Source of the DNA: Theropithecus gelada | Lineage: Eukaryota > Chordata > Mammalia > Primates > Cercopithecidae | Length of the DNA stretch: 64,000 bases | NCBI RefSeq assembly: GCF_003255815.1 | Contig: NC_037689.1 | Span: 19,594,769 to 19,658,768, forward strand | Direction: 5' to 3' | Shown here: in pieces, positions 34,016 to 46,106 of the stretch | Numbering within the stretch: position 1 is the first letter of the stretch | Layout: each line of letters opens with the position of its first letter | The notes under the pieces: generated by a model | Told to the model about the DNA's origin: nothing | The model's database searches: none | Seen by the model: the letters and a program-made list of their open reading frames with translations, nothing else | Made by a program: the position numbers and the translations under genes

Positions 34016-34322
34016 TTTTTTTTTTTTTTTTTTTTTTTGAGAGGCGGTTTTGCTCTTGTTGCCCAGACTAGAGTGCAATGGCGTGATCTAGGCTCACTGC
34101 AACCTCTGCCTTCCGGGTTCAAGAGATTCTCCTGCCTCAGCCTCCCGAGTAGCTGGGATTACAGGCATGTGCCACCATGCCCGGCTAATTTTGTATTTTT
34201 AGTAGAGACGGGGTTTCTCCACATTGGTCAGGCTGGTCTTGAACTCCTGACCTCAGGTGATCCACCTGCCTCGGCCTCCCAAAGTGCTGGGATTACAGGT
34301 GTGAGCCACTGCGCCTGGCCTC
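34016..34322 (-). mobile_element. AluS-type, antisense, with target duplication
   Basis: Full dimer. Flanks agtatttcaatatctt (34000-34015) and agtatttcaatgtctt (34323-34338) form a 16-bp duplication with one mismatch. Confidence 0.97.
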
Positions 34323-34399
34323 AGTATTTCAATGTCTTAACATTTGGTTCAATTTTACCGGTGTGCCTGAACATCAATTCTGAGCCTAAAGCTTGCTTT

Positions 34400-35184
34400 C
34401 AATTTTAGCAGCTTTGCCATAATGCTTACTCTGTGCAAGGCACTGGAGTGCGTTGGTGTTGAGAGAGAGCTATCAATGTAACTGGAGTCTCTTACCTTGT
34501 AGTTGAAGAAGCAAATTCTAGTCCCCTGTTAGTGGAGTAAAAATGCAACACTCAGGCCCAAGCTGCCTAGATAAGCAGGAAGCCCAGCTCTCCCGGGGCT
34601 TCTCTCCTGGCCTGCCCAAGGCGCCCTGCCCAAATTGCTGATCCTGTGTGCTCTCACCTTCTCACACAGCCCGAAATCAGCTGCAGCTCTTTCTTATTGG
34701 AGGATTGGTAACTGGCCCTGAAGAGGGTTGCCCCAGAGATGCCGCTGGGAGCAGCTGGGCTCTGGGCAGTCTGAGACTATCCCGTTTTGTCACCTTCAAC
34801 CGGGGGCACCGGAGCGTGCTGCTGTGAGCATGCTTGAGGTGATTTGGTGGGAGCTGCGTGCCCAGACTTGGCTGCTGGCCTGCTACCAAGGGTAGAGCCT
34901 TGCCCAGACCACAGAACAAAGTGTGAGGGTGATGGGTTCCTCCTGGGGCTTCTTCAGGCCACAGACGATCAGAAATCCTGAAGTTACAGTTGCTCCCAGG
35001 GTCACTTTGTAAGGGGCATCCATGTTTTTGGAGGGTTAGGTTGGGATTGATTCTTCTGGAGCAGGGACAAGGCTGGCCTAGCTGCCCCATGGGGCCTGGG
35101 TTGGCTGTGCTGTGGCTACATCACAGACAGCCTCCAATGCCAATATGAGGACTTTATATTTGTTCAAGGAGGAACTATGAGTCA
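34400..35184. other. Unassigned DNA with an L2-like start
   Basis: The piece 34418-34510 (cttactctgtgcaaggcact) resembles an ancient L2-class repeat. The remainder, including the antisense 137-codon frame at 34677-35090, is not recognised. Confidence 0.45.
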
Positions 35185-35690
35185 GTCACTTTGGGGTGCA
35201 AATGACAGAAACCCAACTCAAACCAGCTACAGCAAAAAGTAGAATTTATTAGTGGAGAGACCTGAAATGTTCAACAAAGAGCTTCAGACATAGCTGGATT
35301 TAGGGGCTCAAACACTAATTTTAGGACTCTGTCACTTCATTTCCCAGCCAGCCTCAAGCCACATGGTGGAAAAGACGGCTGTTGGCAGCTGCAGGCCTCA
35401 TCCTACCATGGTGGTAACAGTTCTCATCTCTGGGAGAAAAATCCCAAGGAGGGCTCTGATTGGCTGACCTAGTGTCAAATGCCCAATGACTGTGCCCGGG
35501 TATTGGAGTACGCTGATTGGTCAGCCAGGGCTGAGTCCTGGAGTCTAGTGTACCGGGCAGGTCGGGAGGCCGTGGAAGGCTCCGATAATTTAATGGAATT
35601 GGTTGCCCACAAGGAAGAAAGGTCCTTTCACTAGAAGATGGGGTGCTAGGCAGATAATTGCAGTAGTTATCTACTACCAGTTACCAATTG
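35185..35690 (-). mobile_element. LTR-like mammalian repeat, family not named
   Basis: Words acccaactcaaaccagctac, caagccacatggtggaaaag, ctctgattggctgacctagt and acgctgattggtcagccagg form a recurring mammalian repeat pattern. Strand is a guess. Confidence 0.5.
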
Positions 35691-36844
35691 AGCTTTCTTA
35701 ACTATTGACGGAGTTACTAAGTTACTAAGGCGGCTTCAGAAGCTTCTTCCAAATGCAGACTGGCCTTTCAGACTGCCCTGTGGAGGTGCCTGGGGCTGCC
35801 AGCCAAGGGGGCTGGCTCCCTTCTTCACCCCCGCCTCCCCGACTCTACCCAGCTGCATCCATGTAGCCAGGCCATTTGGATTAGGAACAAGGGCTCTCCT
35901 TTGACTTTCTGAGGCATTCAGGACGGCCTCGTGCTTGGCCAAAGGGCTGCGCCTTGTCCAGATGTCCAGAGGGGCTGGTTTCATGTCTTTGACAAGGCTG
36001 CCTTTCTGGGCAGGAGGATCTTAAGGAGGGAGATGTCTGCAGCCTGGGCACCGGGTGATAAATGTCCCCACTGGAATGCAGAGATGAATTCTTAAAAAGA
36101 AAAAAAAAAGCTTTCATCGGTGATTGCAAAGACCTCAAACAAGAGGGTTTTCTCATCCTAAACTGCAGGACGGAGTGGAGGAGGGGTGCTGGGGAAACAG
36201 GGAGTGGGGGGAGGATGGCCAGTGCTGGTGACACAGACACTTGACTGTGAAACTCGGGACGCTCACCAGAGCAGCAACCTCTTTTCCTCTTGAGCAGCCC
36301 ACAGGCGATGGCCGTTCCAGCCTGAGCCTGGCCTCCCGCTGGGTGCGCAGTGGCTGTCTGTTACCCAGCTCTGGAGAAAGAGGGTTGTGTTTGCCTCACT
36401 CCCCCCAACCCCCATCCCCTGCACAGCCCCAGAGCTGCACCCGAACAAATGGCATTGTCCAGCAGGGGACAAAAAACGCTGTTCATTCCCCATCCGTGTC
36501 TAGGGACAAAAAGCTGAGTGTGGCTCAGTTTGCTCTGGTTTAGGAAAGATGGAACTGGTGGTGGCAGAGAAGGCTGGGAACTAGGGATAAGGCAGGGAAG
36601 ACTAGAAGACACAAATTAGCTCTGACCACGTGAAGGGACTGTGTGACCCAGATCCACCCAGCAAAAAGGGCTGTCCCTTTGGTGCCCCTTGACCTGCTGG
36701 CACAAGAACAAGTCACCCATGGTGGGGACTGATGGCTACGTCTCTGACAGTTCCCCTGTTAGGCCTCCTCCCCTGGAGAGAGCCCTCTGGCCTTTACGGA
36801 TCTCCAGAGGTTTTTGTTTACTCAAATGGTATTTATGGGGTCAG
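35691..36844. other. Unassigned non-coding DNA
   Basis: No repeat or exon is recognised. Frames up to 119 codons (35881-36240, minus) lack domains. Confidence 0.4.
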
Positions 36845-37078
36845 TGCACTGTGGTTAGTTAAGCATGGGCCTGGGGATCAGACAGATTTGGTTTCTAAAT
36901 TTGGGTCATAGTTCCATCTGCATGTCTTTTGGCTTATCAATTGCCTTCTCTAAGTCTCACTTCCCCCATCTGTAAAATGGAAATAACCATAGCATCCATC
37001 GGATGGTTGGGAGGATCCAATGACACAATCCACGTAGCATAAAGCCTACCACCTAGGAAGTGCTCAATCAGCATGACG
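36845..37078 (+). repeat. MIR SINE, sense
   Basis: Contains tctaagtctcacttccccca, tctgtaaaatggaaataacc and a gcataaagcctaccacctag end. Confidence 0.88.
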
Positions 37079-37289
37079 CATTAAGAAGTAATATTGGTAG
37101 CAGTGTTCACAGTATTAGACATTTTGGAGGGGGAAATGAGAATTCAGGAAGTCCCACCTTATATATAAATTCTGTTCCAAAGTGAACTTGTAAGTCTGTT
37201 ATTTGGACCTGAAAACAGTTCCCATAGAAACACTGCTAAGAAAAGTCCTGAGGTTCCTGGTTAACCCACAAAAACCTGTTTAACTGTCA

Positions 37290-37845
37290 GTGTACCAGAA
37301 ATTGCGGAGTGGTGGCTTTAAAACATGGCCGAACATTCTTTCATGCTTCTCCCATTGAGAAGTGGGGTCTGTATCCCCTCCCTTTGAGCCCTGTGGGTTT
37401 GTGGCTGCTTCAGTCACGGGAAGATGGCAGAAGTGATATAATGTGACTTCAGAGGCTGAGTCACAAAAGGCCATGTAAGTTCCACCATGTTTGTGGAACA
37501 CTCATTCTTGGAGGCCTGAGCCACCATGTAAAATGCCTGGCGACCTTGAGGCCACCATGCTGAAGAGGCCATGTGGAGAGGCCCTGTGACCACAAGGTGG
37601 TGGGGGGCAGAGAGGAGAGAAGACAGAGGTGTGCCTTGTGAGTCCACAGTCATTCAAATCACTCCTCACCATTGGAATCTTCTCAGCTGAGGCCCCAGAA
37701 AACATGGAACAGAGTCTGGCCACCCGTGCTGTGCCTTGTCTGAATTCCTGACCCGTGGCATCTGTGAACTTAATACAATGGCAATTTTTTTTAACCACTA
37801 TATTTTGGGGTAGTTTCTTATGCAGCAGTGGCTATCCATAGCATT
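37290..37845 (+). mobile_element. Solo MaLR-like LTR (MLT1J type), sense
   Basis: Words gtggctgcttcagtcacggg, ggccatgtggagaggccctg, tctgaattcctgacccgtgg and the 3' end tattttggggtagtttctta are characteristic. No internal retroviral genes. Confidence 0.78.
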
Positions 37846-37884
37846 ATGCTCTTGTAATGAAGACTCTGGCTACACTAACAGTGG

Positions 37885-37985
37885 CTAACAGTGGTGAGAT
37901 CTGGCTGTGTCCTGGGCACTGTGCCAAGTGCATTCTGTGGCTGAACTCAGCCACTCCTCCAGAGCACCCTAAGAGAGAAGCTAGT
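37885..37985 (-). repeat. MIR fragment, antisense
   Basis: Pattern tgtcctgggcactgtgccaa, then a shortened middle and cctaagagagaagc. Confidence 0.6.
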
Positions 37986-38554
37986 AGAAAGTAATCATTG
38001 TCCTTAAATACAAATACCACCAACCGTAACTTTAAATGGAGAAAGTTTCTTATAGCTCAATACTGGGGCTTGAAGAGAAACAGATATTAATTAGCTAGGT
38101 CTGAGGAGGCACGTGGAAACTTTGCAGTGATTATGGATGGAACTTCTAGACAATTTCAAGGGTTTTTAGAGATTGATGACATTGACTCTTTATTTTATCT
38201 AATTTCACTTCAAACTAATAGCCTTTCTTTTCCTTGGTTCAGTTGTATCTGTTGCAGAATTTCATGTGGCATCACATGGTTTTTGGCTCAAAAATGAAAT
38301 GAAGAAAAAGAAAAAGAGATTTTTTCCCCCTGTGATTACCAGACAAGATTTGGAAGAGAGAAAGGTAGAAGGACAGGGATAAAAGAATGAGACAGATGTA
38401 GCCTGAGATTCATCAACTGAGCAGCCAAGGTTGAAGAAAGGTAGCAGAAAGCACACACTCTCCTTGGGTTGGTGATGGGATGGCAGGAGAGATGTATCTA
38501 GATGGAGGGAATGTTTCCCTTGGGGTGGGCTGAGTCATTGGCTTTGATTCCTTA
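37986..38554. other. Unassigned non-coding DNA
   Basis: Nothing recognised. Confidence 0.4.
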
Positions 38555-38905
38555 CCCCTCCCAGCATTCACTTCCTGGCCATGGTTCCATCACAGGGGGC
38601 GTTGTATGTTCCTATCACTTGACTTTGGCCTTGGCCATGTGACTTGCTTGGCCAATGGAAAGGAGCAGAAGGGACGATGTTCTGGCTCAGGGCCTAGGCC
38701 TTAAAAGGCTTCATGAGTTTCTGCCTGTCCTCTTGGGTCTCTGCCATCGCCCCAGCTTGCACTGGTCCTAGGAGGAGGATGAGAGACTTGCGGAACCAAG
38801 CCTCCCAGCCGACCCACAGTCTTGTGAATAAGAAATAAATGCTCATTGTTGGATGCTGCTATGATTTTGAGATTGTTACATAGCAACAGTTGACCGATAC
38901 ACCAG
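38555..38905 (+). mobile_element. LTR-like repeat, MaLR type probable, sense
   Basis: Words tggccttggccatgtgactt, gcttggccaatggaaaggag, ttgtgaataagaaataaatg and tgttacatagcaacagttga follow the common layout of old solo LTRs. Confidence 0.6.
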
Positions 38906-40473
38906 TAATCCAGCTTATTTACTATCTGGAGCAAATGTGAGTTACTGGAGGGGGGGCATTGAATAGATGGGGAAGTAATTATCCAGTTGATGGCTTTGTC
39001 CTGTGTGAACCTAACTGGACTGAATTATGTTTCCCAGAATTCCTTTCCTTTTTCTTTCTGTTTGGGGTTGGCTAGAAGTGAAATTTGTGTGCGATTTGTG
39101 GGTGGAAGCGAAGCAGCAGCCATTCCTATACCCTCACAGTTGGGAGGAGGGCTGGCAGGCGCTGTCACAGCTCACACGTGTTGTCACTGATCTGTGGACT
39201 CACCTTGCTGGTGTGGGCCGCAGCAGGGCCCACAGCCCCTCCAGTGCCTGCCAGACCTCCTTCTTCAGCTTCCCGGAGTCCTGGGGCTGGTGTGTGTGTG
39301 GCTACATGGTGGATGGCACTGACCTAGCCTGCAGGTTACCCATGCCTTTGAGGTTGGAGGTATTGAGAGATAGATGCAGGTCCCAGTTTGTCCTCGAAGG
39401 CTCAGTCTGTCCTTGGTCCCCTCCATTTCACATCCATCTTCTCTTCCTGAGTGCTGCCCATGCTGCCTTGAGAGCCATCACCAGGCACAGAAGGAGCAGC
39501 CTTCCCTAGACTGCTGAAGCAGCTCCTCACTGCGGCAGGGCTGATGTCTATGATAACTCCCGACTCTTTAGAGTACCTAGAGTGGTTCTGCTTCCCTGGT
39601 CAAACTCCAGCTGATACAACCAGTTAGGCAATTGAACACAGAAAACATTTGCAAGTCTGGTGTCCCTAACCACCAAGGTGCCACATCCCTGCATTTAGAG
39701 AAGTCTTACTGAGGGGAAAAGACAGAGCCTGATGTGAGGTGTTAGGCCCTTGAACTATGTTCCACAGCCCCTGCAGTGGTCTAGCCCAGCCCTCCACTCC
39801 GTGGACTGCAGAGGAGGACAGGCAGGTGGAGGGAAATTACCGCTTGGAGCGGGGAAAAATTGGAGATGGATTTTGCCTCTAGCAGCCTTAGAATTGGTCT
39901 CTCTAGGCTTCTAGGCAGTGTTATTCCAAAGACAAGAGAAAGTCAGGGAGAGGAATGTGGAAAGGAGAGAGAACTGCGTTCACTCCCTCTCACGTGGAAC
40001 CTGGATGTAAAACTTGTTTGGTCCTTCCTATCTTCCTGTGGACTAAGAACTTCTGCCCCACAGCTCATGCCAGGGCCAGACTGTGAACCAGGCAGCCAAC
40101 AAACACCACTGGTCTTGGTTTTCCCTCTCAGGGGGCTTCTCTTCTGTTTGTTACACTGTCAGTGTTCACGCTGCCTGCCTTTCAAATAGGTGCACGTTCA
40201 GCCACAGCTAATTTGGAATTTGTTTCTCCAAAAGCATTTAGAATTGTTTTTGCCTAATGCATCAGACTTAAATCCTGGGGCTAATTAATACCAAGGCATG
40301 AGAAAGAAAGGACAAAGTCAGTTAAAATGCTGAGTAGAAATGAACTGGAATAACCTTGTCTTCAGCCTGGCCCTTTTCCAGTCTGCATGTGTTGACGAGA
40401 TCATAGCTGGTGCCATGCTTGCTTCAGATATTGCCTCCTGCCCAGGTGGGCAAGGGACAGGAAGAAAAGAAGT
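38906..40473. other. Unassigned DNA; possible old repeat at 38990-39620
   Basis: The section 38990-39620 has an LTR-like feel (ttatgtttcccagaattcct near its start, ccagctgatacaac at its end) but I cannot name it. The 160-codon frame inside (39027-39509) shows no domain. The rest is unassigned. Confidence 0.4.
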
Positions 40474-40758
40474 GGTGTGTGTGTATGTGGACACGTGTGT
40501 GGTATAAGTGTGTTGTGTTTGTTTTGTGGGTTGCATGTGCCCTGTGTGTTGTGCATGTTATGTTTGTACGTTGTATATGTCACATTTGTGTGCATTGTAT
40601 ATGTCGTGTGCACTACCTGTGTTGTATGTGTGTTGTATTGGTGGGATTTGGGTGTCATATGCATTCCAGATTTGCATTGTGTGTATTGTATGTTGTGTGC
40701 GTGTTGCCCATGTGCGTTGTGTTTATGTATTTTTTGTGTTGTATGTGTATGTTGTATT
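40474..40758 (+). repeat. Degenerate TG-rich minisatellite-like tract
   Basis: About 285 bases built from variants of tgtgttgtatgtgtg with scattered single changes and C interruptions. It is interrupted at its right end by a young Alu and resumes for a few bases after it. Confidence 0.85.
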
Positions 40759-41053
40759 TTTTTTTTTTTTTGAGACGGAGTCTCGCTCTGTCGCCCAGAC
40801 TGGAGTGCAGTGGCCGGATCTCAGCTCACTGCAAGCTCCGCCTCCTGGGTTCACGCCATTCTTCCGCCTCAGCCTCCCGAGTAGCTGGGACCACAGGCAC
40901 CCGCCACCTCGCCCGGCTAATTTTTTGTATTTTTTAGTAGAGACGGGGTTTCACCGTGTTAGCCAGCATGGTCTCGATCTCCTGACCTCGTGATCCGCCC
41001 GTCTCGGCCTCCCAAAGTGCTGGGATTACAGGGTTGAGCCACCGCGCCCGGCC
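40759..41053 (-). mobile_element. AluYR-type, Old World monkey lineage, antisense
   Basis: Full dimer with a 13-bp duplication tgtatgttgtatt (40746-40758 and 41054-41066). Antisense words gtggccggatctcagctcac, gccacctcgcccggctaa and agggttgagccaccgcgccc correspond to changes I remember as diagnostic of the cercopithecoid AluYR subfamilies. CpGs are well kept, so it is young. Confidence 0.93.
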
Positions 41054-41272
41054 TGTATGTTGTATTAATGAAAGATTTTTTACTGTCGGTTCCCCAGAGC
41101 TTTAGGGGCTTGAAATGAGCTTTCAAATATAAGACTCATTGTATTTGGCTTGGAATTTGTCATCTTCATTGAAATCAGTGGGGTGTTCCCATACACTTCA
41201 GCCTGAAATGGAAAGGGGTGGGGACGAGGCCTGGGCTGGGTGTGAAGCTGGAACATTTTGGGGTTCTCCAAA

Positions 41273-41634
41273 TGCTATGGTCTGAATGTTTGTGTCCCCC
41301 TAGAATTCATGTGTTGAAAGCCAACCCCCAAGGTGAATGGGATTAGGAGGTGAGGACTTTGAGATGTCAGTAGATCTTGAGGGTGGAGCCCTCATGAATG
41401 GATCAGTGCCCTTAGAAACCTCAGGGAGGTTCTGTGTCCTCTTCTTTGATGTGAGGACACAGCAAGAAGGCACCGTCTATGAACTAAGGAGCGGGTCTTC
41501 ATCAGATACCAAATATGCCTGTGCCTTGATCTCAGACTTCCCAGCCTCCAGAATGGTGAGAAATACATTTCTGTTGTTCATAAGCCACCCAGTGTATAGT
41601 ATTTTGTTATAGTAGCCCGGTCCGACTAACACAC
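41273..41634 (+). mobile_element. Solo MLT1A-type LTR, sense
   Basis: Starts tgctatggtctgaatgtttg, includes ggtggagccctcatgaatgg, tgaggacacagcaagaaggc, ttctgttgttcataagccac and ends tccgactaacaca. Near full length with no internal region; flanks ccaaa and caaaa may be the 5-bp target duplication. Confidence 0.92.
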
Positions 41635-41959
41635 AAAAGAAAGTCTCTTTCAGCTGGAATTGTCTGTATTGGGAGGTGAAAGTTTGGGGCTCCAAAGGGA
41701 GGTGGTAAGAAGTGGTTTAGAAGTAATGTCCCAGGGCTGGGCAGTGCTAATGCAAGGACCCAGTAATGGGATGAAGCACAGTGGTGAAGGAAAAGAAAGG
41801 GGCCCTAGTCCTGGCACCCACATTGCAGGCTTGGCCCAGCCCCTCACTAAGGGTAAGGGGGCCTGTTTCCTTGGATCCCACAGGGAAAGGCTCTCATGCA
41901 AACCTGGGCCTGGGATTACCATGAAAGTTCTCTGTGCTGGGCAGTAAGATGAGCTGTCG
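41635..41959. other. Unassigned non-coding DNA
   Basis: Nothing recognised. Confidence 0.4.
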
Positions 41960-42055
41960 GCAGGAGGAGTCAGGAGTCAGCACACAGACCCAGTTTTGGC
42001 GTTGAACAGCAGTGTGACCTTGATCATATTCTTTGTCCTTTCTAGACTTTAGTCT
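41960..42055 (+). repeat. MIR fragment, sense
   Basis: Diverged MIR: agcagtgtgaccttgatcat then tagactttagtctctgtc. Confidence 0.6.
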
Positions 42056-42460
42056 CTGTCTTAGCTTGGGTTCCTCTAGAAGACACCTGGAAACAAGAAT
42101 TCAAATGCAAACAATTTATTTGAGAAGTAATCCCAGGATGGCAAGGAAGAAGAGGAAATTAATAAAGGAGGAATTGTCAAACTAGTTTCTACTGTGGGAA
42201 ACTGGAGGTCAGTACTGCTGGGCATCTTTGGAAGACAGTGCAGAACATGCCACAGTGACATTTTGATGAAGGGGTGAGGGAGCTGGGATATTCATACACC
42301 AACACCTGTCAGTCACTGGTTGTGGGCTGCTCCTGGGGCAGCAGCAGACATTAATTCTCAGCATTTCTGGCCTGCTGCAAGTATAGGCAAGGCAGGTACC
42401 AGGGGCCAGAGAAAGCCCCCAGGCAGAGATGAGTCCTGGCAGTGGGAACTCAGGCTGATC
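42056..42460 (-). mobile_element. LTR-like repeat, same type as at 16926-20035
   Basis: Starts ctgtcttagcttgggttcct and carries acaatttatttgagaagtaa and tcccaggatgg. Layout matches the repeat that hosts the Tigger1. Family not named. Confidence 0.5.
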
Positions 42461-42672
42461 TTCACCAGAACAGGAAAGCAGAAGAATGGGAGGGTGGAGT
42501 GTTGATGGTCACTACATTTTCCTTTTCTGTAAAATACAGAACTTGAACCATATTATCTTTAATGTTTCTTTCTATAGTAATACTTGGTGACCTATGAAAT
42601 AATAATTCTTTATTCCTTCTTTCCCTTGTTGATTTAGTAAATATGTGAGCATCTACCATGTGCCAGACACTG

Positions 42673-42826
42673 TTTTTTTTTTTTTTTTTTTTGAGACAAG
42701 GTCTTGCTGTGTCACCCACTGGAGTGTGGTACTATGATCATGGCTCAAGTTCCTGGACTCAAATGATCCTCACACCTGGGCCTCCCAAAGTGCTGAGATT
42801 ACAGGCATGAGCCATGAGTTTGGTCC
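42673..42826 (-). mobile_element. Alu monomer, antisense, within an L2-like repeat
   Basis: T-run 42673-42692, then gagacaaggtcttgctgtgt to catgagccatgagtttggtc. It separates gagcatctaccatgtgccag (42650-42669) from gatgctggggatacataggg, the two halves of one ancient repeat. Confidence 0.82.
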
Positions 42827-43224
42827 AGACTCTGGTCTTGATGCTGGGGATACATAGGGGAGCAGGCAGACAGGTGGAGGACAAACCTGATACAAGTCTG
42901 TGCCACAGAAGAAGTTAGAAGCCAGGTTGGAGTCATGACAAACAGGGAGGTGGAATTGACTCTGGCTGCAGCAGTCAAGGGTGAGGCAGGAACCATTGAT
43001 AGAGGAGCAGGGATTTGTCAGGGGGACAGCAGGGAGAAAGGCGTTTGAGGAGGCAGGAATAGTATTGCAGTGGCAGAGAGATCATATAGTTGGGAAGCTA
43101 AAATAAATAAAGAAATGGGCGTGTTTGATTGAGGTGGCCAGAATACTGAGAGCAAGCCAGAAAATGTTAAGAACAAGGTTGGATAAGTGCACAAGGCATG
43201 GAGGACATTGGGGCCAATGTCAAA
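42827..43224. other. L2-like remainder and unassigned DNA
   Basis: The first 60 bases continue the ancient repeat. Nothing else recognised. Confidence 0.4.
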
Positions 43225-43235
43225 GATCTCTGTTG

Positions 43236-43370
43236 TTTGTTTTTTAAATTAGAGATACGGTTTTGCTATGTTGGTCAGGTTGGTCTTGAACTCCTAGCCT
43301 CAAGCAGTCCCCCAGTCTCAGCCTCCCAAAGTGCTAGGATTATAGGCATAAACCACCACACCCAGCCAGG
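43236..43370 (-). mobile_element. Alu monomer, antisense, with target duplication
   Basis: One arm (tgctatgttggtcaggttgg to accaccacacccagcc). The duplication gatctctgtt is present at 43225-43234 and 43371-43380. Confidence 0.88.
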
Positions 43371-43515
43371 GATCTCTGTTTGATCTTGGAGGTACTGAGG
43401 AGCTCTCAAAAATGTTTGCTCTAGGGAGAGACAGGGTCAGGTTTGCCTTTCAGAAAGATCACTCTGATCACAGTGGGAGGCAGTAAAATCAGAGGTGGGG
43501 TGATCAGTAGATAAA

Positions 43516-43904
43516 TGTATTGATTAGCTGCCATAACAAAACACTACAGGTGGTTTAAACAACAAACATTTATTCTTTCACAGTTCTGGAGGCTGGAAGT
43601 CCAAGATGAAAGTGCTGGCAGGGGTGGTTTAGGGTGAGGCCTCTCTTCCTGGCTTGTAGACAGCTGCCTCCTTGCTGTGTCCTCACATGGCTGTGTGTCT
43701 GTGGGGAGAGAGAGAGTGAGCTTTAGCGTCTCTTTCTGTTCTTATAAGGACACCAATCCTATTGAATTTGGGCACTACCCTTATGATCTCAATTAACCTT
43801 AATTGCCTCCTTAAAGGCCCCATCTCCAAACTAGTCACACTGGGGCTCAGGGCTTCAGCATATGACTTTTAGGGGGCAGAGGGGAAAAAATTCAGTCCAT
43901 AACA
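43516..43904 (-). mobile_element. Solo MLT1-type LTR, antisense
   Basis: Starts tgtattgattagctgccata, includes ttcacagttctggaggctgg, tgctgtgtcctcacatggct, ttataaggacaccaatccta and ends ttcagtccataaca. Includes a short GAGAGA tract at 43703-43718. Confidence 0.9.
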
Positions 43905-44331
43905 GTAAGTTATTGTTTCCAAGAGAGAGACAATGAGGGACTGAGCTTCAGCAGTGACTGAAAATGAGAAGGCAGGAACAATGATTGCAGATGCCCAGGA
44001 GTTAGGTAGGAGAGAAGGAATGAAAGGGATAAGGGGGAGGAGGAGCTGGCAGAGCTTGAAGCTTTTCTAGAGATGCCATGGCGCTCCACCCCACATCCCT
44101 GTGGCCTATCTCTGAGTTCACCTGCAGCTCTGCCCCCGTGCACACTGACAGTTTCCCACCTGGACTGCCCACGCCTCCCCAGTGCTCTGTCTGAGGGCTT
44201 TCTCTGGCACTGTGGGAGCTGCTCAGCAGAGGGAATGGTTAATCTCAAAGTTTCAGGGATTTAACGCTCCCCAGAGCAATTATCAACCCATGAGGGACAG
44301 TGCGTAAAACCTTACCTTCCCATGCTTTGGC
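43905..44331. other. Unassigned non-coding DNA
   Basis: Nothing recognised; the antisense 112-codon frame at 43910-44248 lacks a domain. Confidence 0.4.
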
Positions 44332-44342
44332 TGGGAAATTCT

Positions 44343-44649
44343 TTTTTTTTTCTTTTAGACAGGGTCTTACTCTGTCACCCAGGCTGGAGTGCAGTGGTGG
44401 TGCAATCACGGCTCACTGCAGCCTCGACCTCCCAAGCTCATGTGATCCTCCCACCTCAGCCTCTGGAGTAGCTGAGACCACAGGCACGCACCACCACATC
44501 TGGCTAATTTAAAAAAGAATTGTTTTTTAGAGATAGGATCTCACTATGTTGCCCAGGCTAGTCTCAAACTCCTGGCCTCAAGCGATCCTCCTGCCTTGGC
44601 CTCCCAAAGTTGGTGGGATTACAGGCGTGAATCACTGCACCCAGCCTGG
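44343..44649 (-). mobile_element. AluJ-type, antisense, with target duplication
   Basis: Full diverged dimer from tcttttagacagggtcttac to gaatcactgcacccagcc. The duplication tgggaaattct is at 44332-44342 and 44650-44660. Confidence 0.96.
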
Positions 44650-44660
44650 TGGGAAATTCT

Positions 44661-46106
44661 GAGGCATGTTCTATGTACTTCTTCAGAGGTCCTCCAACAA
44701 GATAGAGGCCCAGTTGCCCACACATTCTCCAGGTTAGCCTCTTTTCCCAGTCTCACTCCCTAACCCCTCCTCTGAGATCACCTCCCAAATGAACTACCTG
44801 CACCCAAGTCCTTGTTTCATGATCTGCTTTGGGAGAAACCCGAACTGCCACAATTTTCGAATGGGCAGTGGGAGTACTGGAGTCTAGGCACCCTGTAGTG
44901 GGGTGGGGCTTGGGAGGAGAGATGGTGAATTCAGACAAGGCCATGCTGAGACTGACACGTAGCCTGTGGGCTGCCTGTGTAGCCTGCCAATCCGCAGTTG
45001 GCATATGCCACCAGAACCTGGAATGACATCTGGGTGTCCTCTTCCCCTGCTCCTGGATGGCCAAGAACAGGAGCCTGGTTTTCCTAAAAGCTGCTCCTAC
45101 AGGGCAACTGTGCATACAGTTGACTTTCTGAGGTTCGAGCTCATGCCGATTGGGGTGGAGATTTGCATCAGAGACACGTAAGCAAGATAACTTGGCAGAA
45201 CAAGGATGGCTGACGGTCCGTGTTTTCCCTTCACCACAACACTGTGCATTCCTTGCCAGTCACCTTCCTCGGTGGGTGCCTGTTGACTGCTTCCTCTCCC
45301 ACCAGCCCACCTCTCCTCTCCTCTCTTCCTGTTCATTCCTTATGCACGGGCATTTTATTGACCTCATTTAGTGGTCTCCCTCTAAAGCATACCTTTAGAG
45401 CCTCCCCTGCCCATTCAAGGTATTTTCCTAAACAAAGACTATTTCCTCCCTAAAAAGAACTCCATTACCAGCCAGTCAGATAATCACCTCACTCTGCTAC
45501 CCTGCTATTTAAGGAGGAGGGCAGAGGCAGAGCTGCACATCAGGGAATTCATGCGGGGGGCTACTTGGCAGTTCCAAAGTGCCATCACATACATCGTCTC
45601 ACCTGATTCTTCCTTCATCCGACAGAGGGAGGTCAGAGAGGGAAAGGAGTAAAGGATTGCTTGAGGTGAGGCTCCCAGGGGAGACTGGTGAGGGGGTTGG
45701 GGAAGCAGGGCAGGGAAGCCTAGGGAACCAGGCAAGGCACAATCTGGGGCCAAGTCTCAGCCTTAACCTGATCCCACAGGGCAGCACTGGAGCATGAGTT
45801 ATACCTCTGAGTTTAGCCCAACTTGAGGCAGGGAAGCTGGATTTTATGCTCCCATACCATTTGCTCTTTGACTAAGTGTCTCCCTGGGGGAGCATAAACT
45901 CCCAGGCACTTCCAGCTCTGCACAAACTGGGTAAAGCGGCTCTAGAAGCCCCAGGCCAGCTGGCTAAAGAGAATCGCAGGTGTGGGCTGTTAGAACTAAA
46001 AGCACACAGAAGATGGGGGAGGACACACAGATGTCAGCAAAGGGATCCGAGGGGGTCAGAGCCAAGCATGGGCAGTGTCTGCTGCCCTGGCAGACTCATG
46101 GTATCC
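44661..46106. other. Unique non-coding DNA, repeat-poor
   Basis: About 1.4 kb without recognisable repeats. Frames up to 120 codons (44753-45115, minus) show no domain or splice context. Confidence 0.4.

Noticed and set aside
39027..39509. 160-codon plus-strand frame
   Set aside because: No recognisable domain, no convincing splice sites, an overlapping alternative frame (39085-39327) is equally open, and the region may be an old repeat.
40410..40993. 161-175-codon frames rich in Cys and Val
   Set aside because: They translate the TG-rich tract and run into the antisense Alu.
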